Counted from the first letter of the stretch, positions 42,021 to 52,085 are shown. The stretch: 64,000 nt of DNA from Streptomyces sp. DT2A-34 (GCF_030499515.1 NZ_JASTWJ010000001.1:3824001-3888000), one strand, 5' to 3'. Numbers and translations are program-made. The notes: a model not told the origin generated them from the letters alone.

Positions 42021-42857
42021 ATGTCCCAGCGGCGCGGACCAACAGCACGTCAGATGCGCCTGGCGACCGAACTGCGCAGGCTCCGCCAGGCGGCGGGACT
42101 CACCGCCATCGAAGCAGCAGCACAACTCGGGGTGAATCGCGTCCAGATGAGCCAGATCGAATCCGGACTCGTGGGCGTGAGCGAGGAGCGAGTACGCCGC
42201 CTCGCATCCCACTACGCCTGTACGGACAAGGAGTTCATCGACGCCTTGGCCGCGATGACCACCGATCGGACCCGCGGCTGGTGGGAAGAGTACCGGGGCC
42301 TGTTGCCCAAGTCCTTCCTGGACTTGTCCGAGTTGGAGCACCACGCCCGGTTCCAACACCACGTGGCCATCCTGTACGTGCCGGGCCTCCTGCAGACGGA
42401 GGACTACGCCCGTGCCGTCTTCTCGTCGAGGCTGCCCGAACTCACCGACGAAGAGCTTGAGTTGCGCATCCAACACCGAAAGGCACGCCAGGAGATCACC
42501 ATCCCGTACAAGGCAGTGATCCACGAGGCGGCGCTTCGCATCAGGGTCAGCGACCGTGCCACCTCGAAGGCCCAGCTCGCCCGGCTCCTTGAGCTCTCAG
42601 AAGCGGACCACATTACTTTGCGCGTCATCCCCTTCAACCTGGACGGCTTCGCCACAGCCTCAAGCACGATGACGTACGTGGGTGGGCCCCTGCCCAAGCT
42701 GGACACAGTGGTGCGGGACGCGCCCCATGGCTCGATCCTCATCGATGCCGAGGCCCAGCTCAACACCTATCGAACGCGCTTCCGTATGGTGGAGGCCGTA
42801 TCACTCGAATCGGACCAGTCCCGTGACTTCATCCACCGGCTGGCAACAGAGCTGTGA
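42021..42857 (+). CDS. WhiJ-like XRE regulator with DUF5753 domain
   Basis: 278 residues from ATG 42021 (GAGGAGC upstream). The helix-turn-helix is at about 12-60 (MRLATELRRLRQAAGLTAIEAAAQLGVNRVQMSQIESGLVGVSEERVRRL). DUF5753 (about 95-275) has FQHHVAILYVPGLLQTEDYARAVFSSRLPE, RKARQEI and VIPFNLDGFATASSTMTYV. Proteins of this class control development or antibiotic timing in Streptomyces and are thought to be countered by the small DUF397 protein encoded next. The end overlaps that gene (GTGA). Confidence 0.9.
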   Translation: MSQRRGPTARQMRLATELRRLRQAAGLTAIEAAAQLGVNRVQMSQIESGLVGVSEERVRRLASHYACTDKEFIDALAAMTTDRTRGWWEEYRGLLPKSFLDLSELEHHARFQHHVAILYVPGLLQTEDYARAVFSSRLPELTDEELELRIQHRKARQEITIPYKAVIHEAALRIRVSDRATSKAQLARLLELSEADHITLRVIPFNLDGFATASSTMTYVGGPLPKLDTVVRDAPHGSILIDAEAQLNTYRTRFRMVEAVSLESDQSRDFIHRLATEL

Positions 42858-43078
42858 GGCACCCCATGGACAACTGGCGGAAGTCGTCCTACTCCGGCGA
42901 GGGCGACGGCAACGAATGTGTGGAAATAGCCAACTCCCCCACCCACGTAGCCGTACGCGACTCCAAGGCCCCGGCCGACCGCATCCTCACTTTCCCGACC
43001 GGAGCCTTCACCCCCTTCATCGAGGCCCTAAAGTCGGCTCACTCCACCGTCACCGACTTCGCCAGGTTCCGAGGCTGA
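42854..43078 (+). CDS. DUF397 small acidic partner of the WhiJ-like regulator
   Basis: GTG 42854 overlaps the XRE stop and gives 74 residues; ATG 42866 gives 70. The core is WRKSSYSGEGDGNECVEIANSPTHVAVRDSKAPADRILTFPTGAFTPFIEALK, the standard DUF397 motif set. The frame runs 40 bp into the convergent glmS gene, so its last residues (SAHSTVTDFARFRG) are the antisense of glmS codons and are probably an extension of the original protein. In the AbaA/WhiJ systems this partner opposes the DNA-binding protein. Confidence 0.88.
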   Translation: MRHPMDNWRKSSYSGEGDGNECVEIANSPTHVAVRDSKAPADRILTFPTGAFTPFIEALKSAHSTVTDFARFRG

Positions 43079-44886
43079 TCCACCTCGTTGCCCCGGGCGG
43101 TGGCCAGCTCACACGCGAACACCTGCAACGGCACCGTGGCCACGAGCGGCTGAAGCAGGGTCGGAGTCGCCGGAATCCAGATCAGGTGATCCGCGTACGG
43201 CACCACCGCCTCGTCCCCCTCCTCCGCGATCACGATCGTCCGCGCACCCCGGGCCCGGATCTCCTGGATGTTGGACACGATCTTGTCGTGCAGGACTGAC
43301 CGTCCCCGGGGCGAGGGCACGACCACGACCACCGGCAGATCGTCCTCGATCAAGGCGATCGGCCCGTGCTTCAACTCCCCCGCCGCAAACCCCTCGGCGT
43401 GCATATAGGCGAGTTCCTTCAGCTTGAGCGCGCCTTCCAGCGCCACCGGATACCCCACGTGCCGGCCGAGGAACAGCACCGTGTTCTTGTGGGCAAGGCT
43501 TCGCGCCAGCGCCCGCACCGGTTCCATGGTCTCCAGCACCCGCTCGACCACACCGGAGATCTGCGACAGGTCCCGGATCACCGCGTGGATCTCGTCCCCC
43601 CACTTGGTGCCCCGCACCTGCCCCAGATACAGGGCGACCAGGTAGCACGCCACCAGCTGCGTGAGAAACGCCTTCGTCGAAGCGACCGCGACCTCCGGCC
43701 CGGCATGCGTGTACAGCACCGCGTCCGACTCACGCGGAATCGTCGACCCGTTGGTGTTGCAGATCGCCAGCACCCGGGCCCCCTGCTCACGGGCATGCCG
43801 CAGCGCCATGAGCGTGTCCATGGTCTCGCCGGACTGGGAGATGGCGATGACGAGCGTCTGCTGGTCGAGGATCGGATCCCGGTACCGGAACTCACTGGCC
43901 AGCTCCACCTCGCACGGAATCCGCGTCCAGTGCTCGATGGCGTACTTGGCGATCAGCCCGGCGTGGAAGGCCGTACCGCAGGCGACGATGACGACCTTGT
44001 CGACTTCCCGCAGCTCGGAGGCGCTGATCCGGACCTCGTCCAGCGTCAGTGAGCCGGCGGCGTCGATGCGCCCCAGTAACGTATCGGCGACCGCCTTGGG
44101 CTGCTCGGCGATCTCCTTGAGCATGAAGTAGTCATAGCCCCCCTTTTCCGCGGCGGCGGCATCCCAGTCGACGCGATACGACCGCACATCCGCCGGCCGC
44201 CCGTCGAACCCGGTGACGGTCACCCCGTCCCGCCGCAGCTCCACCACCTGGTCCTGACCCAGCTCGATCGCCGACCGCGTATGGGCGATGAACGCGGCGA
44301 CGTCCGAGGCGAGAAAGGCCTCACCCTCCCCAACGCCCACCACGAGTGGCGAGTTCCGTCGCGCGCCGACGACCACGTCAGGCTCGTCGGCATGCACCGC
44401 GACCAGCGTGAAGGCCCCCTCCAACCGCCGGCACACGAGCCGCATGGCCTCGGCGAGGTCGGCGGTCACCGAGAACTCCTCGGCGAGCAGGTGAGCCACG
44501 ACCTCGGTGTCCGTCTCGGACCCCAGCTCATGCCCCCGCTCCTCCAACTCGGCCCGCAGACAGGCGAAGTTCTCGATGATCCCGTTGTGCACGACGGCCA
44601 CGCGCCCGGCGTTGTCGAGGTGCGGATGCGCGTTGGCATCCGTGGGCCCGCCATGTGTGGCCCACCGGGTATGCCCGATCCCCGTGCTTCCCGTCGGCAA
44701 CGGCCGCTCGGTCAGCTCCTTCTCGAGATTGACGAGCTTGCCGGCCTTCTTCGCGGCCGCCAGCCCGCCGTCCGCCAGCACGGCGACGCCCGCCGAGTCG
44801 TATCCCCGGTACTCCAGCCGCTTCAGTCCGGCCATCACGATCTCGAGCGCCGACTGCGACCCCACGTATCCCACGATTCCGCACAT
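43039..44886 (-). CDS. glmS: Glutamine-fructose-6-phosphate aminotransferase
   Basis: A 615-residue enzyme: Cys2 nucleophile of the N-terminal glutaminase (MCGIVGYVGSQSALEIVMAGLKRLEYRGYDSAG), GHTRWATHGGPTDANAHPH, two SIS domains (ISQSGETMDTLMALRHA; GRHVGYPVALEGALKLKELAYMHAEGF) and a C-terminus LAKSVTVE. It makes glucosamine-6-phosphate, first step to UDP-GlcNAc; glmM at 49995 is the next step. TAGGCT (44899-44894) ends 7 nt before the ATG, indicating a leaderless transcript, so a glmS ribozyme or long leader is not expected. Confidence 0.97.
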   Translation of the reverse strand: MCGIVGYVGSQSALEIVMAGLKRLEYRGYDSAGVAVLADGGLAAAKKAGKLVNLEKELTERPLPTGSTGIGHTRWATHGGPTDANAHPHLDNAGRVAVVHNGIIENFACLRAELEERGHELGSETDTEVVAHLLAEEFSVTADLAEAMRLVCRRLEGAFTLVAVHADEPDVVVGARRNSPLVVGVGEGEAFLASDVAAFIAHTRSAIELGQDQVVELRRDGVTVTGFDGRPADVRSYRVDWDAAAAEKGGYDYFMLKEIAEQPKAVADTLLGRIDAAGSLTLDEVRISASELREVDKVVIVACGTAFHAGLIAKYAIEHWTRIPCEVELASEFRYRDPILDQQTLVIAISQSGETMDTLMALRHAREQGARVLAICNTNGSTIPRESDAVLYTHAGPEVAVASTKAFLTQLVACYLVALYLGQVRGTKWGDEIHAVIRDLSQISGVVERVLETMEPVRALARSLAHKNTVLFLGRHVGYPVALEGALKLKELAYMHAEGFAAGELKHGPIALIEDDLPVVVVVPSPRGRSVLHDKIVSNIQEIRARGARTIVIAEEGDEAVVPYADHLIWIPATPTLLQPLVATVPLQVFACELATARGNEVDQPRNLAKSVTVE

Positions 44887-44956
44887 GCGCGGCAGCCTAC
44901 GACCGAACTCCGCTCGGAAACGGCCGTAGCGTGCCCGATTTCGGAAATTCCCGCCT

Positions 44957-45180
44957 CACTTCGGCACGGCGGTCGCCACGTCCGCCGCGAAGTCCGCGGC
45001 GACGTCACACATGTCCTGGTCGTCGACGTCGTGCCTCTGAAGGAGCCCGGCGGTCTCCACGCCCGCCGTCAGCCGGCACACCGCGAAGCTGCGCGACTGC
45101 CGGACTGCTCGTCACAGTCCGGCAGTCGGGGCGGGCCCTGCATGTCACGACGGCACTCGGGCACGCGCTCATCCGCGGCA
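44957..45180 (-). pseudogene. Possible decayed small gene upstream of glmS
   Basis: A minus-strand stretch ends with a plausible protein tail (LTAGVETAGLLQRHDVDDQDMCDVAADFAADVATAVPK). Upstream its frame meets a stop, while another frame reads MSACPSAVVTCRARPDCRTVTSS. The codon use looks like real Streptomyces coding with a frameshift near 45090-45110. I do not recognise the family. The rest of the 44887-45250 gap shows nothing else. Confidence 0.35.
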
Positions 45181-45192
45181 CCCAGGACGGCA

Positions 45193-45224
45193 GCCTCCGG
45201 TGACGACAGCCTCCGGTGACGACA
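45193..45224. repeat. Tandem duplication of a 16-bp unit
   Basis: CCTCCGGTGACGACAG occurs twice head to tail between the glmS upstream region and the ABC permease gene end. Confidence 0.8.
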
Positions 45225-45250
45225 GCCCCCCGCCCCCGGCCGCCGCAGCC

Positions 45251-46066
45251 TCACGTCTTGGCCCGATAAGCCCGCATGGCCAACGGACAGAACACCAGCG
45301 CGATCCCCGCGGCCCACACCAACGACCACAACACCGGCTCCGCGACCGGCCCGCCCAGCAGCAGCCCACGGAACGCGTCGGACAGATGCGTCACCGGATT
45401 GACGTCACTCCACGCCTGCAGCCACCCCGGCATGGTGTCCACCATGACGAACGCGCTGCTGGTGAAGGTGATCGGGAAGATGATCGTGAAGGCGAAGGCC
45501 TGCACCTTCTCCGCATCCCCCGCCAGCATCCCGATCAGCACCGCGCTCCAGGACACGGCCGCGGCGAACACCACCACCAGCAGCGTGCCCAGCAGGAACC
45601 CGTCGAGCCCGCCCGTGACCCGGAAACCGAGCAGCAGCCCGAGGCCGATCATCAACAGCAGCGCCCACACGTGCTTGGCGAGATCCGCGGTGATCCGGCC
45701 GATGAGCGGGGCGGAGCGGGCTATCGGCAGGCTGCGCAGCCGGTCGAAGACACCCTTGGTGAGGTCGGTGTTGAGCGCCATCGCCGTGTACATCGTCATG
45801 AACAGGGTGTTCTGCACGATGATCCCGGGCAGCGCGTACTTCAGATACGCCTCGGGCGTTCCGGCCATCTGTCCGCCCAGCACATACGTGAAGAGGAAGA
45901 CGAACATGATGGGCGTGATGCTGTAGTCGACCAGCTCCAGCGGGTTGTGCTTGACCGCGACCAGGCTCCGCCAGGCCATCGTGAAGGTCTGCCGCAACCC
46001 GTCGAGCGGCCGCACCCGGCCCGACTTGGTGACCGGGGCGGTGATGGTCGTGGTGGTGGCGGTCAT
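45251..46066 (-). CDS. ABC-2 type transporter permease (DrrB-like)
   Basis: 271 residues from ATG 46066, overlapping the ATPase stop by 4 bp (ATGA). Six membrane spans are likely (YSITPIMFVFLFTYVLGGQ; VWALLLMIGLGLLLGF; GTLLVVVFAAAVSWSAVLIGMLAG and others), and the ABC-2 signature region is GMLAGDAEKVQAFAFTIIFPITFTSSAFVMVDTMPGWLQAWSDVNPVTHLSDAFRGLLLG. It pairs with the DrrA-like ATPase to export a hydrophobic compound. The substrate is unknown; no biosynthetic cluster is adjacent. Confidence 0.92.
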   Translation of the reverse strand: MTATTTTITAPVTKSGRVRPLDGLRQTFTMAWRSLVAVKHNPLELVDYSITPIMFVFLFTYVLGGQMAGTPEAYLKYALPGIIVQNTLFMTMYTAMALNTDLTKGVFDRLRSLPIARSAPLIGRITADLAKHVWALLLMIGLGLLLGFRVTGGLDGFLLGTLLVVVFAAAVSWSAVLIGMLAGDAEKVQAFAFTIIFPITFTSSAFVMVDTMPGWLQAWSDVNPVTHLSDAFRGLLLGGPVAEPVLWSLVWAAGIALVFCPLAMRAYRAKT

Positions 46067-47097
46067 GGCCGCATCACCGCCTTCGCCGCCTTCGCCGCCG
46101 TATGAAGCTCGGCGTCCTCGCCCTCGTCCCGGACGGCCGCGCCACCGTTGCCCTCGGGCGCGCCGGGTTCGGCGCGGTGGCCGGTCAGGGCGAGGAAGAC
46201 CTCGTCGAGCGACGAGCGGCGCAGGGCGAGCTCGCCCACCGCTATCCCCTCGCGGTCGAGCGTGCGTACGACGGCCGGCATCAGCTCGGGATCCTTCACC
46301 GGGGCGGTGATCGTCTCGCCCTCGATCCGCGCCTCCGGTCCGGCGGCCCCGGCCACCAGCGCATGCGCCCGCGCGAGGTCCTGCCCCGCCACCGGCCGCA
46401 GCTCCAGCACCTGGCCCCCGACCTGCGACTTCAGCTGATCCGGGGTGCCCTCGGCGATCACCCGGCCCTTGTCGATCACCACGATGTCGTCGGCGAGTAC
46501 ATCGGCCTCGTTCAGATACTGCGTGGTCAGCAGGGCCGTCGCACCGTCCGCGACCAGGCCCCGCAGCAGGTCCCACAGCTCACCGCGGCTGTGCGGATCG
46601 AGGCCGGTGGTCGGCTCGTCGAGGAAGAGGATGCTGGGCCGGCCGACGAGACTGGCCGCGAGATCCAGCCGCCTGCGCATGCCGCCGGAGAAGGTCTTCA
46701 CGGCCCGCCCGGCCGCGTCCGTCAGCTGAAACCGCTCCAGCAGCTCAGCCGCCCGCGCCCGGGCCGCCCGCCTCGGCAGACCGAGCAGCCGGCCGATGAG
46801 CAGCAGGTTCTCCGTGCCGGTCAGGTTCTCGTCCACCGCCGCGTACTGCCCGGTCAGCCCCACCATGGCGCGTACGACCCCGGCCTCCCGGACCACGTCG
46901 TGCCCGGCCACCCGCGCCCTGCCCCCATCGGGCCTCAGCAGCGTCGCGAAGATCCGCACCGCCGTCGTCTTCCCCGCTCCGTTGGGACCCAGCAGCCCGA
47001 GCACCGAGCCCTTGCGGGCCCCGAGATCGACACCGGCCAGCGCCTCGGTCTCCTTGAACCGTTTGACCAGACCTTCCGCCTCTATCGCATACGTCAT
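46063..47097 (-). CDS. ABC transporter ATPase (DrrA-like)
   Basis: 344 residues: Walker A GLLGPNGAGKTTAVRIFATLLRPDGG, Q-loop GLTGQYAAVDENLTG, signature TFSGGMRRRLDLAASLVGRPSILFLDEPTTGLDP, and the DrrA-type C-terminal domain (ELRPVAGQDLARAHALVAG ... LRRSSLDEVFLALTGHR). It powers the permease encoded next. GAGGGGTGACCC precedes the ATG. Confidence 0.95.
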   Translation of the reverse strand: MTYAIEAEGLVKRFKETEALAGVDLGARKGSVLGLLGPNGAGKTTAVRIFATLLRPDGGRARVAGHDVVREAGVVRAMVGLTGQYAAVDENLTGTENLLLIGRLLGLPRRAARARAAELLERFQLTDAAGRAVKTFSGGMRRRLDLAASLVGRPSILFLDEPTTGLDPHSRGELWDLLRGLVADGATALLTTQYLNEADVLADDIVVIDKGRVIAEGTPDQLKSQVGGQVLELRPVAGQDLARAHALVAGAAGPEARIEGETITAPVKDPELMPAVVRTLDREGIAVGELALRRSSLDEVFLALTGHRAEPGAPEGNGGAAVRDEGEDAELHTAAKAAKAVMRP

Positions 47098-47287
47098 GGG
47101 TCACCCCTCGGGGGTTCGGTTCAGCGGACCCCGGCCCGGGCCCACCTCTCCCACAACTGTGACCCACGCCACTGACATTCCCCTCCTTGTCCCGCTCCCT
47201 CCCGCTTCCTCACGAAAATGACCGAGACAGGGACCCGCGTGACGGATCCCACCTCACCGTCTGTTCGTACTGCCGTAACAATGGACT

Positions 47288-48277
47288 GTGATCTCTCCGG
47301 TCTCCTCGATACCCCGGAGCGCCCACCGGCAACGGCCGGAGGCGACTCCCTACGTCGACCTCACCCGCTCGGAGTGGAGCGCGCTGCGCGACAAGACCCC
47401 GCTGCCGCTCACGGCGGAGGAGGTCGAGAAGCTGCGCGGCCTGGGCGACGTCATCGACCTCGACGAGGTGCGTGACATCTACCTCCCGCTCTCCCGGCTC
47501 CTCAATCTCTACGTAGGCGCCACCGACGGCCTGCGCGGCGCCCTGAACACCTTCCTCGGCGAACAGGGCTCCCAGTCCGGAACCCCGTTCGTCATAGGAG
47601 TCGCCGGCTCGGTCGCCGTAGGAAAGTCCACGGTCGCCCGCCTCCTGCAGGCCCTGCTCTCCCGCTGGCCCGAGCACCCGCGCGTCGAACTGGTCACGAC
47701 GGACGGCTTCCTGCTGCCCACCAAGGAACTCCAGGCCCGCGGCCTGATGTCGCGGAAAGGTTTCCCCGAGTCCTACGACCGCCGCGCCCTGACCCGTTTC
47801 GTCGCCGACATCAAGGCGGGCAAGGACGAGGTCACGGCCCCCGTCTACTCCCACCTGATCTACGACATCGTCCCCGACCAGCGGCTCACGGTCCGCCGGC
47901 CCGACATCCTGATCGTCGAGGGCCTGAACGTCCTCCAGCCCGCCCTCCCCGGCAAGGACGGCCGCACCCGGGTCGGCCTCGCGGACTACTTCGACTTCAG
48001 CGTGTACGTCGACGCCCGCACCGAGGACATCGAGCACTGGTACCTCAACCGCTTCAAGCGCCTGCGCGAGACCGCCTTCCAGAACCCCTCCTCGTACTTC
48101 CGCAAGTACACCCAGGTATCCGAGGAAGAGGCCCTCGACTACGCCCGCACGATGTGGCGCACCATCAACAAGCCCAACCTCGTGGAGAACATCGCCCCCA
48201 CCCGGGGCCGCGCCGCCCTCGTCGTCCGCAAGGGCCCGGACCACAAGGTCCAGCGCCTGAGCCTGCGCAAGCTGTAA
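47288..48277 (+). CDS. coaA: Pantothenate kinase, type I
   Basis: 329 residues from GTG 47288, which lies 5-6 nt after an AACAAT box and has no ribosome site, hence probably leaderless. Motifs: P-loop [56 protein letters not shown] and [12 protein letters not shown]. It phosphorylates pantothenate, the first committed step of CoA synthesis. Confidence 0.96.
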   Translation: MISPVSSIPRSAHRQRPEATPYVDLTRSEWSALRDKTPLPLTAEEVEKLRGLGDVIDLDEVRDIYLPLSRLLNLYVGATDGLRGALNTFLGEQGSQSGTPFVIGVAGSVAVGKSTVARLLQALLSRWPEHPRVELVTTDGFLLPTKELQARGLMSRKGFPESYDRRALTRFVADIKAGKDEVTAPVYSHLIYDIVPDQRLTVRRPDILIVEGLNVLQPALPGKDGRTRVGLADYFDFSVYVDARTEDIEHWYLNRFKRLRETAFQNPSSYFRKYTQVSEEEALDYARTMWRTINKPNLVENIAPTRGRAALVVRKGPDHKVQRLSLRKL

Positions 48278-48325
48278 GACCGTAGGGCCGTGAGGGCCGT
48301 AACACGGGCCTGTTAGAAAGACGTC

Positions 48326-49273
48326 ATGCTGCATCTGCGCCTGATCACCCCGGCCGACAAGACCGACGCCGTGGTCCGCCTGATCGAGAAGACGGTCGGC
48401 ACCACACACCTCGTCGTGCTGCCGGGCGCCGCCCGCAACCCCGCCGGCGATGTCGTGCTGTGCGACGTGGCGCGCGAGGCGGGTGACGAACTCCTGAGCA
48501 GGCTGCAGGGATTGGACCTCGACAAGCACGGCTCCATCGCCGTCGAGAACATCGACCTGTCGCTGTCCAAGCGCGCCGACAAGGCCGAGGCGGAGGCCCC
48601 CGGCGAGGGCGCGGACGCGGTGCTGTGGGAGCACCTCACGGACGCGACGCACGAGGAGTCCACCCTCTCCATCACCTACCTCGCCTTCATCACGCTCGCC
48701 ACGATGATCGCGGCCTGCGGTGTCGTGCTCGACAACGCGATCCTGATCGTGGGCGCGATGGCGGTCGGCCCGGAGTTCGGACCGCTGGCGGGCATCTGCA
48801 CGGCCGTGGTGCAGCGGGCGCCGCGCCTGGCGCTGCGCTCACTGATCGCCCTGCTGGTCGGCTTCGCCGTGGCGATGGCGGTGACGGTGGGTTTCAGCTA
48901 CTTCATGGACGCCGTCGGCCTGTTCACCGAGGCCAGACTGGAGGCCGAGCGCCCCAACACGGGCTTCATCTACGCCCCCGACTGGTTCTCCTTCGTCGTG
49001 GCGGTCCTCGCCGGCGCCGCCGGCACCCTCTCGCTGACGTCGTCGAAGTCCGGCGCCCTGGTCGGGGTCGCCATCTCGGTGACGACGGTCCCGGCCGCCG
49101 CCAACGCGGCCGTGGCCCTGATCTACGACGACGCCAAACAGACCTGGTTCTCGACGGGCCAGCTGCTCCTGAACCTGCTGGGCATCATCCTCGCCGGCAC
49201 GCTCACGCTGCTGGCCCAGAAGTGGCTCTGGGCCAGGCAGCGCGCACGTACGGCGAAGGCGGGCAGCGCCTAG
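48326..49273 (+). CDS. DUF389-family membrane protein
   Basis: 315 residues. A soluble N-terminal ferredoxin-like part (about 1-85, MLHLRLITPADKTDAVVRLIEKTVGTTHLVVLPGAA) is followed by five or six membrane segments with the family motif IAACGVVLDNAILIVGAMAVGPEFGPLAGI and SLTSSKSGALVGVAISVTTVPAAANAAVAL. The family is widespread and thought to be a transporter, but no substrate is established. Confidence 0.85.
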   Translation: MLHLRLITPADKTDAVVRLIEKTVGTTHLVVLPGAARNPAGDVVLCDVAREAGDELLSRLQGLDLDKHGSIAVENIDLSLSKRADKAEAEAPGEGADAVLWEHLTDATHEESTLSITYLAFITLATMIAACGVVLDNAILIVGAMAVGPEFGPLAGICTAVVQRAPRLALRSLIALLVGFAVAMAVTVGFSYFMDAVGLFTEARLEAERPNTGFIYAPDWFSFVVAVLAGAAGTLSLTSSKSGALVGVAISVTTVPAAANAAVALIYDDAKQTWFSTGQLLLNLLGIILAGTLTLLAQKWLWARQRARTAKAGSA

Positions 49274-49806
49274 GAAGAGATGTAACGCGCTTCGCAGCCC
49301 GTGCCGATCTGGTCACCGGAGTTGGCGAACACCGCGTCGGAACCGAGGCCGCAGGTAGTCACGGTGTCGTTGTTGGGCGTGTCGTCGTCCACGCCGATCA
49401 TGTCGTTGGCGCCGCCGGTCGCCACGGTGTCCGCGCCCGGTCCGGCATCGACGACAGTGCGGACGACAATGCTCGTCCCGTCGAAACTGTCGCCTTGGTC
49501 ACCCAGCCCGACCGAGAGCCGGCTGACCGGGAGGGGGCAGTCGACAGTGTTGAAGTCCACCTGACGGCAACCCGGTCCCGCCGCGACGCCCGAGCTGTCC
49601 GTGAGTCTCAGACTGGCGCCGACGACGGTGGCCGTCACGTTGTTCACGAATCCGGCACGCGCGCTGAGCCCGACGTTGCCGAAAACACGGAACGCAGTGG
49701 AGCCGGGGGTCTGCGCAGCGGCCGGGGTGGCGAGCGCGGTGACGAGGAGACCGGCGGCCAGGGCCGGCACGGCCGCGCGTTTCAGGGTGCTGCTCACTGT
49801 CTTCAT
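49270..49806 (-). CDS. Secreted RTX-like calcium-binding repeat protein
   Basis: 178 residues with a signal peptide (LKRAAVPALAAGLLVTALATPAAAQ). The mature part has a possible disulfide (GPGCRQVDFNTVDC) and a GGxGxD-like stretch (DAGPGADTVATGGANDMIGVDDDTPNNDTVTTCGLGSDAVFANSGDQIG) resembling hemolysin-type calcium repeats. Its end overlaps the convergent DUF389 gene by 4 bp. Function unknown; an extracellular structural or binding role is likely. Confidence 0.75.
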   Translation of the reverse strand: MKTVSSTLKRAAVPALAAGLLVTALATPAAAQTPGSTAFRVFGNVGLSARAGFVNNVTATVVGASLRLTDSSGVAAGPGCRQVDFNTVDCPLPVSRLSVGLGDQGDSFDGTSIVVRTVVDAGPGADTVATGGANDMIGVDDDTPNNDTVTTCGLGSDAVFANSGDQIGTGCEARYISS

Positions 49807-49994
49807 GCTGCGTTTCTCACTTCCGTCGAGGGGCTCGCCGCGTAGGGGCGGCCTCGACGCCAGTGAAACAACCAGCGATCAACCCGGCACTCTTTGTTAC
49901 GGCCACGGAGTGACGCACATCGCACCGCAGTGGCATAGGGCATCCGGGGCAGAACGCGGACCTGCGAACCCGCCCCGGACGGCGTCCCGCAGCG

Positions 49995-51353
49995 CTACCC
50001 CAGCGCCGACTTCACGGCATCGGCGAGCTGCCCGGCGACCGACCGTGCCTGGTCGATGTCGGCGGCCTCGACCATCACGCGCACCAACGGCTCGGTCCCC
50101 GAAGGCCGAAGCAGCACCCGCCCGGTCTCCCCCAGCTCCCGCTCCGCCTCGGCGACAGCGGCGGCGAGGTCGGCCGAGGTCTTCACCCGCGCCCTGTCCA
50201 CATCCGGCACATTGATCAGCACCTGCGGCAGCCGTTCCATCACCGCCGCGAGATCCCGCAGCGTACGCCCGGTCTCGGCGACCCGCGCGGCCAGCATCAG
50301 CCCGGTCAGCGTGCCGTCACCGGTCGTGGCGTGGTCCAGCACGATGACGTGCCCGGACTGCTCGCCACCCAGCGCGAAGTCCTTCTCCTTCATCTCCTCC
50401 AGCACATACCGGTCACCGACCGCGGTCTGGACGAGCTGGATCCCCTCGCGCTCCATCGCCAGCTTGAAGCCGAGGTTGGACATGACGGTCGCCACCACGG
50501 TGTCGGACCGCAGGGCGGACCGCTCCCGCATCGCCAGCGCCAGCACGGCGAGGATCTGGTCGCCGTCCACCTCCTCGCCCGTGTGATCCACGGCGAGGCA
50601 ACGGTCGGCGTCACCGTCGTGCGCGATACCAAGATCCGCACCCTGCTCGACGACGGCGGCCTTCAGCTTGTCCAGATGCGTGGACCCGCACCCGTCGTTG
50701 ATGTTGAGCCCGTCCGGCTCGGCACCGATGGTGACGACCTCGGCCCCGGCCCGCGAGAAGGCCTCCGGCGAGACAACCGCCGCGGCACCGTGCGCCTCGT
50801 CGAGAACGATCTTCAGCCCGTCCAGCCGGTTGGGCAGCGCCCCGAGGAGGTGGGCGACGTACTCCTCGAACCCCTGGTCATACGACCGCACGCGCCCGAC
50901 AGCCGCACCCGTGGGCCGCTCCCAGGGCTCACCGTGCCGATGCTCGTCGTAAACGGACTCAATACGGTCTTCCAACTCATCGGCGAGCTTGTGGCCACCG
51001 CGGGCGAAGAACTTGATGCCGTTGTCGGGCATGGCGTTGTGGCTGGCGGAGAGCATCACGCCGAGGTCGGCGCCGAGCGATCCCGTCAGAAAAGCCACCG
51101 CCGGCGTCGGCAGCACCCCAACGCGCAGCACATCGACACCCGCACTCGCCAGACCGGCCACCACGGCGGCCTCCAGGAACTCCCCGGACGCACGCGGGTC
51201 CCGCCCGACCACCGCTTTCGGCCGGTGGCCCTCGAAGGTGCCCGCCTCGGCCAGTACGTGCGCCGCCGCCACGGACAGACCGAGCGCCATCTCGGCCGTC
51301 AGATCCGCGTTGGCGACGCCGCGCACGCCGTCCGTGCCGAAGAGTCGTCCCAC
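49995..51353 (-). CDS. glmM: Phosphoglucosamine mutase
   Basis: GTG 51353 with GGAGGACAA upstream gives 452 residues, the family length. Motifs: [20 protein letters not shown], the phosphoserine loop [18 protein letters not shown] (Ser104 expected to be phosphorylated), metal loop [12 protein letters not shown], and [11 protein letters not shown]. It converts glucosamine-6-phosphate to glucosamine-1-phosphate for UDP-GlcNAc, after GlmS. Confidence 0.97.
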   Translation of the reverse strand: MGRLFGTDGVRGVANADLTAEMALGLSVAAAHVLAEAGTFEGHRPKAVVGRDPRASGEFLEAAVVAGLASAGVDVLRVGVLPTPAVAFLTGSLGADLGVMLSASHNAMPDNGIKFFARGGHKLADELEDRIESVYDEHRHGEPWERPTGAAVGRVRSYDQGFEEYVAHLLGALPNRLDGLKIVLDEAHGAAAVVSPEAFSRAGAEVVTIGAEPDGLNINDGCGSTHLDKLKAAVVEQGADLGIAHDGDADRCLAVDHTGEEVDGDQILAVLALAMRERSALRSDTVVATVMSNLGFKLAMEREGIQLVQTAVGDRYVLEEMKEKDFALGGEQSGHVIVLDHATTGDGTLTGLMLAARVAETGRTLRDLAAVMERLPQVLINVPDVDRARVKTSADLAAAVAEAERELGETGRVLLRPSGTEPLVRVMVEAADIDQARSVAGQLADAVKSALG

Positions 51354-51425
51354 TTGTCCTCCTGAGGAAGCGTCAGTTTCGGAGATCGTCCGATCATCCC
51401 ATCGCCCGATCACACGAGCCCACAG

Positions 51426-51457
51426 GCACACGAGCACACGAGCACACGAGCACACGA
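51426..51457. repeat. 8-bp tandem repeat upstream of glmM
   Basis: GCACACGA is repeated four times head to tail, with decayed units on both sides (from about 51413 to 51465). It lies between the rpsI terminator and glmM. Confidence 0.85.
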
Positions 51458-51506
51458 GCACATCAGCCTTTGAACACCTTGTGCCGTTATACGCCCAAGC
51501 CTGTGA

Positions 51507-51552
51507 GAAAACGAACGCCCCGGCGGCACTGTGGCGTGCCGCCGGGGCGTTC
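51507..51552 (-). terminator. Terminator of the rplM-rpsI operon
   Basis: GAACGCCCCGGCGGCA (51513-51528) and its exact complement (51537-51552) form a 16-bp stem with an 8-nt loop, followed on the minus strand by CGTTTTC. It is 20 bp after the rpsI stop. Confidence 0.92.
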
Positions 51553-51572
51553 GGACGTACAGGCAGCGAAGC

Positions 51573-52085
51573 TTAGCGCTTGCTGTACTGCGGGGCCTTG
51601 CGGGCCTTCTTCAGACCGGCCTTCTTGCGCTCGACCGCACGGTCGTCGCGCTTGAGGAAGCCGGCCTTCTTCAGCGGGCCGCGGTTGTTGTCGACGTCGG
51701 CCTCGTTCAGCGCACGGGCGACACCGAGACGCAGCGCACCGGCCTGGCCGGAGACACCGCCACCGGCGATGCGGGCGACGACGTCGTAACGACCTTCGAG
51801 CTCAAGAACCTTGAACGGCTCGTTGACCTCCTGCTGGTGCACCTTGTTCGGGAAGTAGTCCTCGAGCGTCCGCCCGTTGATCTTCCACTTGCCGGTGCCC
51901 GGAACGATCCGAACACGAGCAATGGCGTTCTTACGACGACCCAGGCCGGCGGCGGGCTGGGGCTCACCGAAGCGCGAGGCGAGGGACTCGGAGGTGTACT
52001 CGCCCTCCACCGGAACCTCGGACTCGGTGGTGTAGCTGTCGATGTCAAGCTCTTCGAGCGGCTGCTCGGCAGTGGTCTCGGCCAC
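51573..52085 (-). CDS. rpsI: 30S ribosomal protein S9
   Basis: 170 residues from GTG 52085. An acidic N-terminal extension typical of actinobacteria (about 1-45) precedes the conserved core [55 protein letters not shown], and the basic tail ending RKAPQYSKR that reaches the ribosomal P site. Second gene of rplM-rpsI. Confidence 0.98.
   Translation of the reverse strand: MAETTAEQPLEELDIDSYTTESEVPVEGEYTSESLASRFGEPQPAAGLGRRKNAIARVRIVPGTGKWKINGRTLEDYFPNKVHQQEVNEPFKVLELEGRYDVVARIAGGGVSGQAGALRLGVARALNEADVDNNRGPLKKAGFLKRDDRAVERKKAGLKKARKAPQYSKR

Noticed and set aside
44887..45250. glmS ribozyme or long regulatory leader
   Set aside because: A -10 box ends 7 nt before the glmS ATG, and no ribozyme core pairing was seen upstream.
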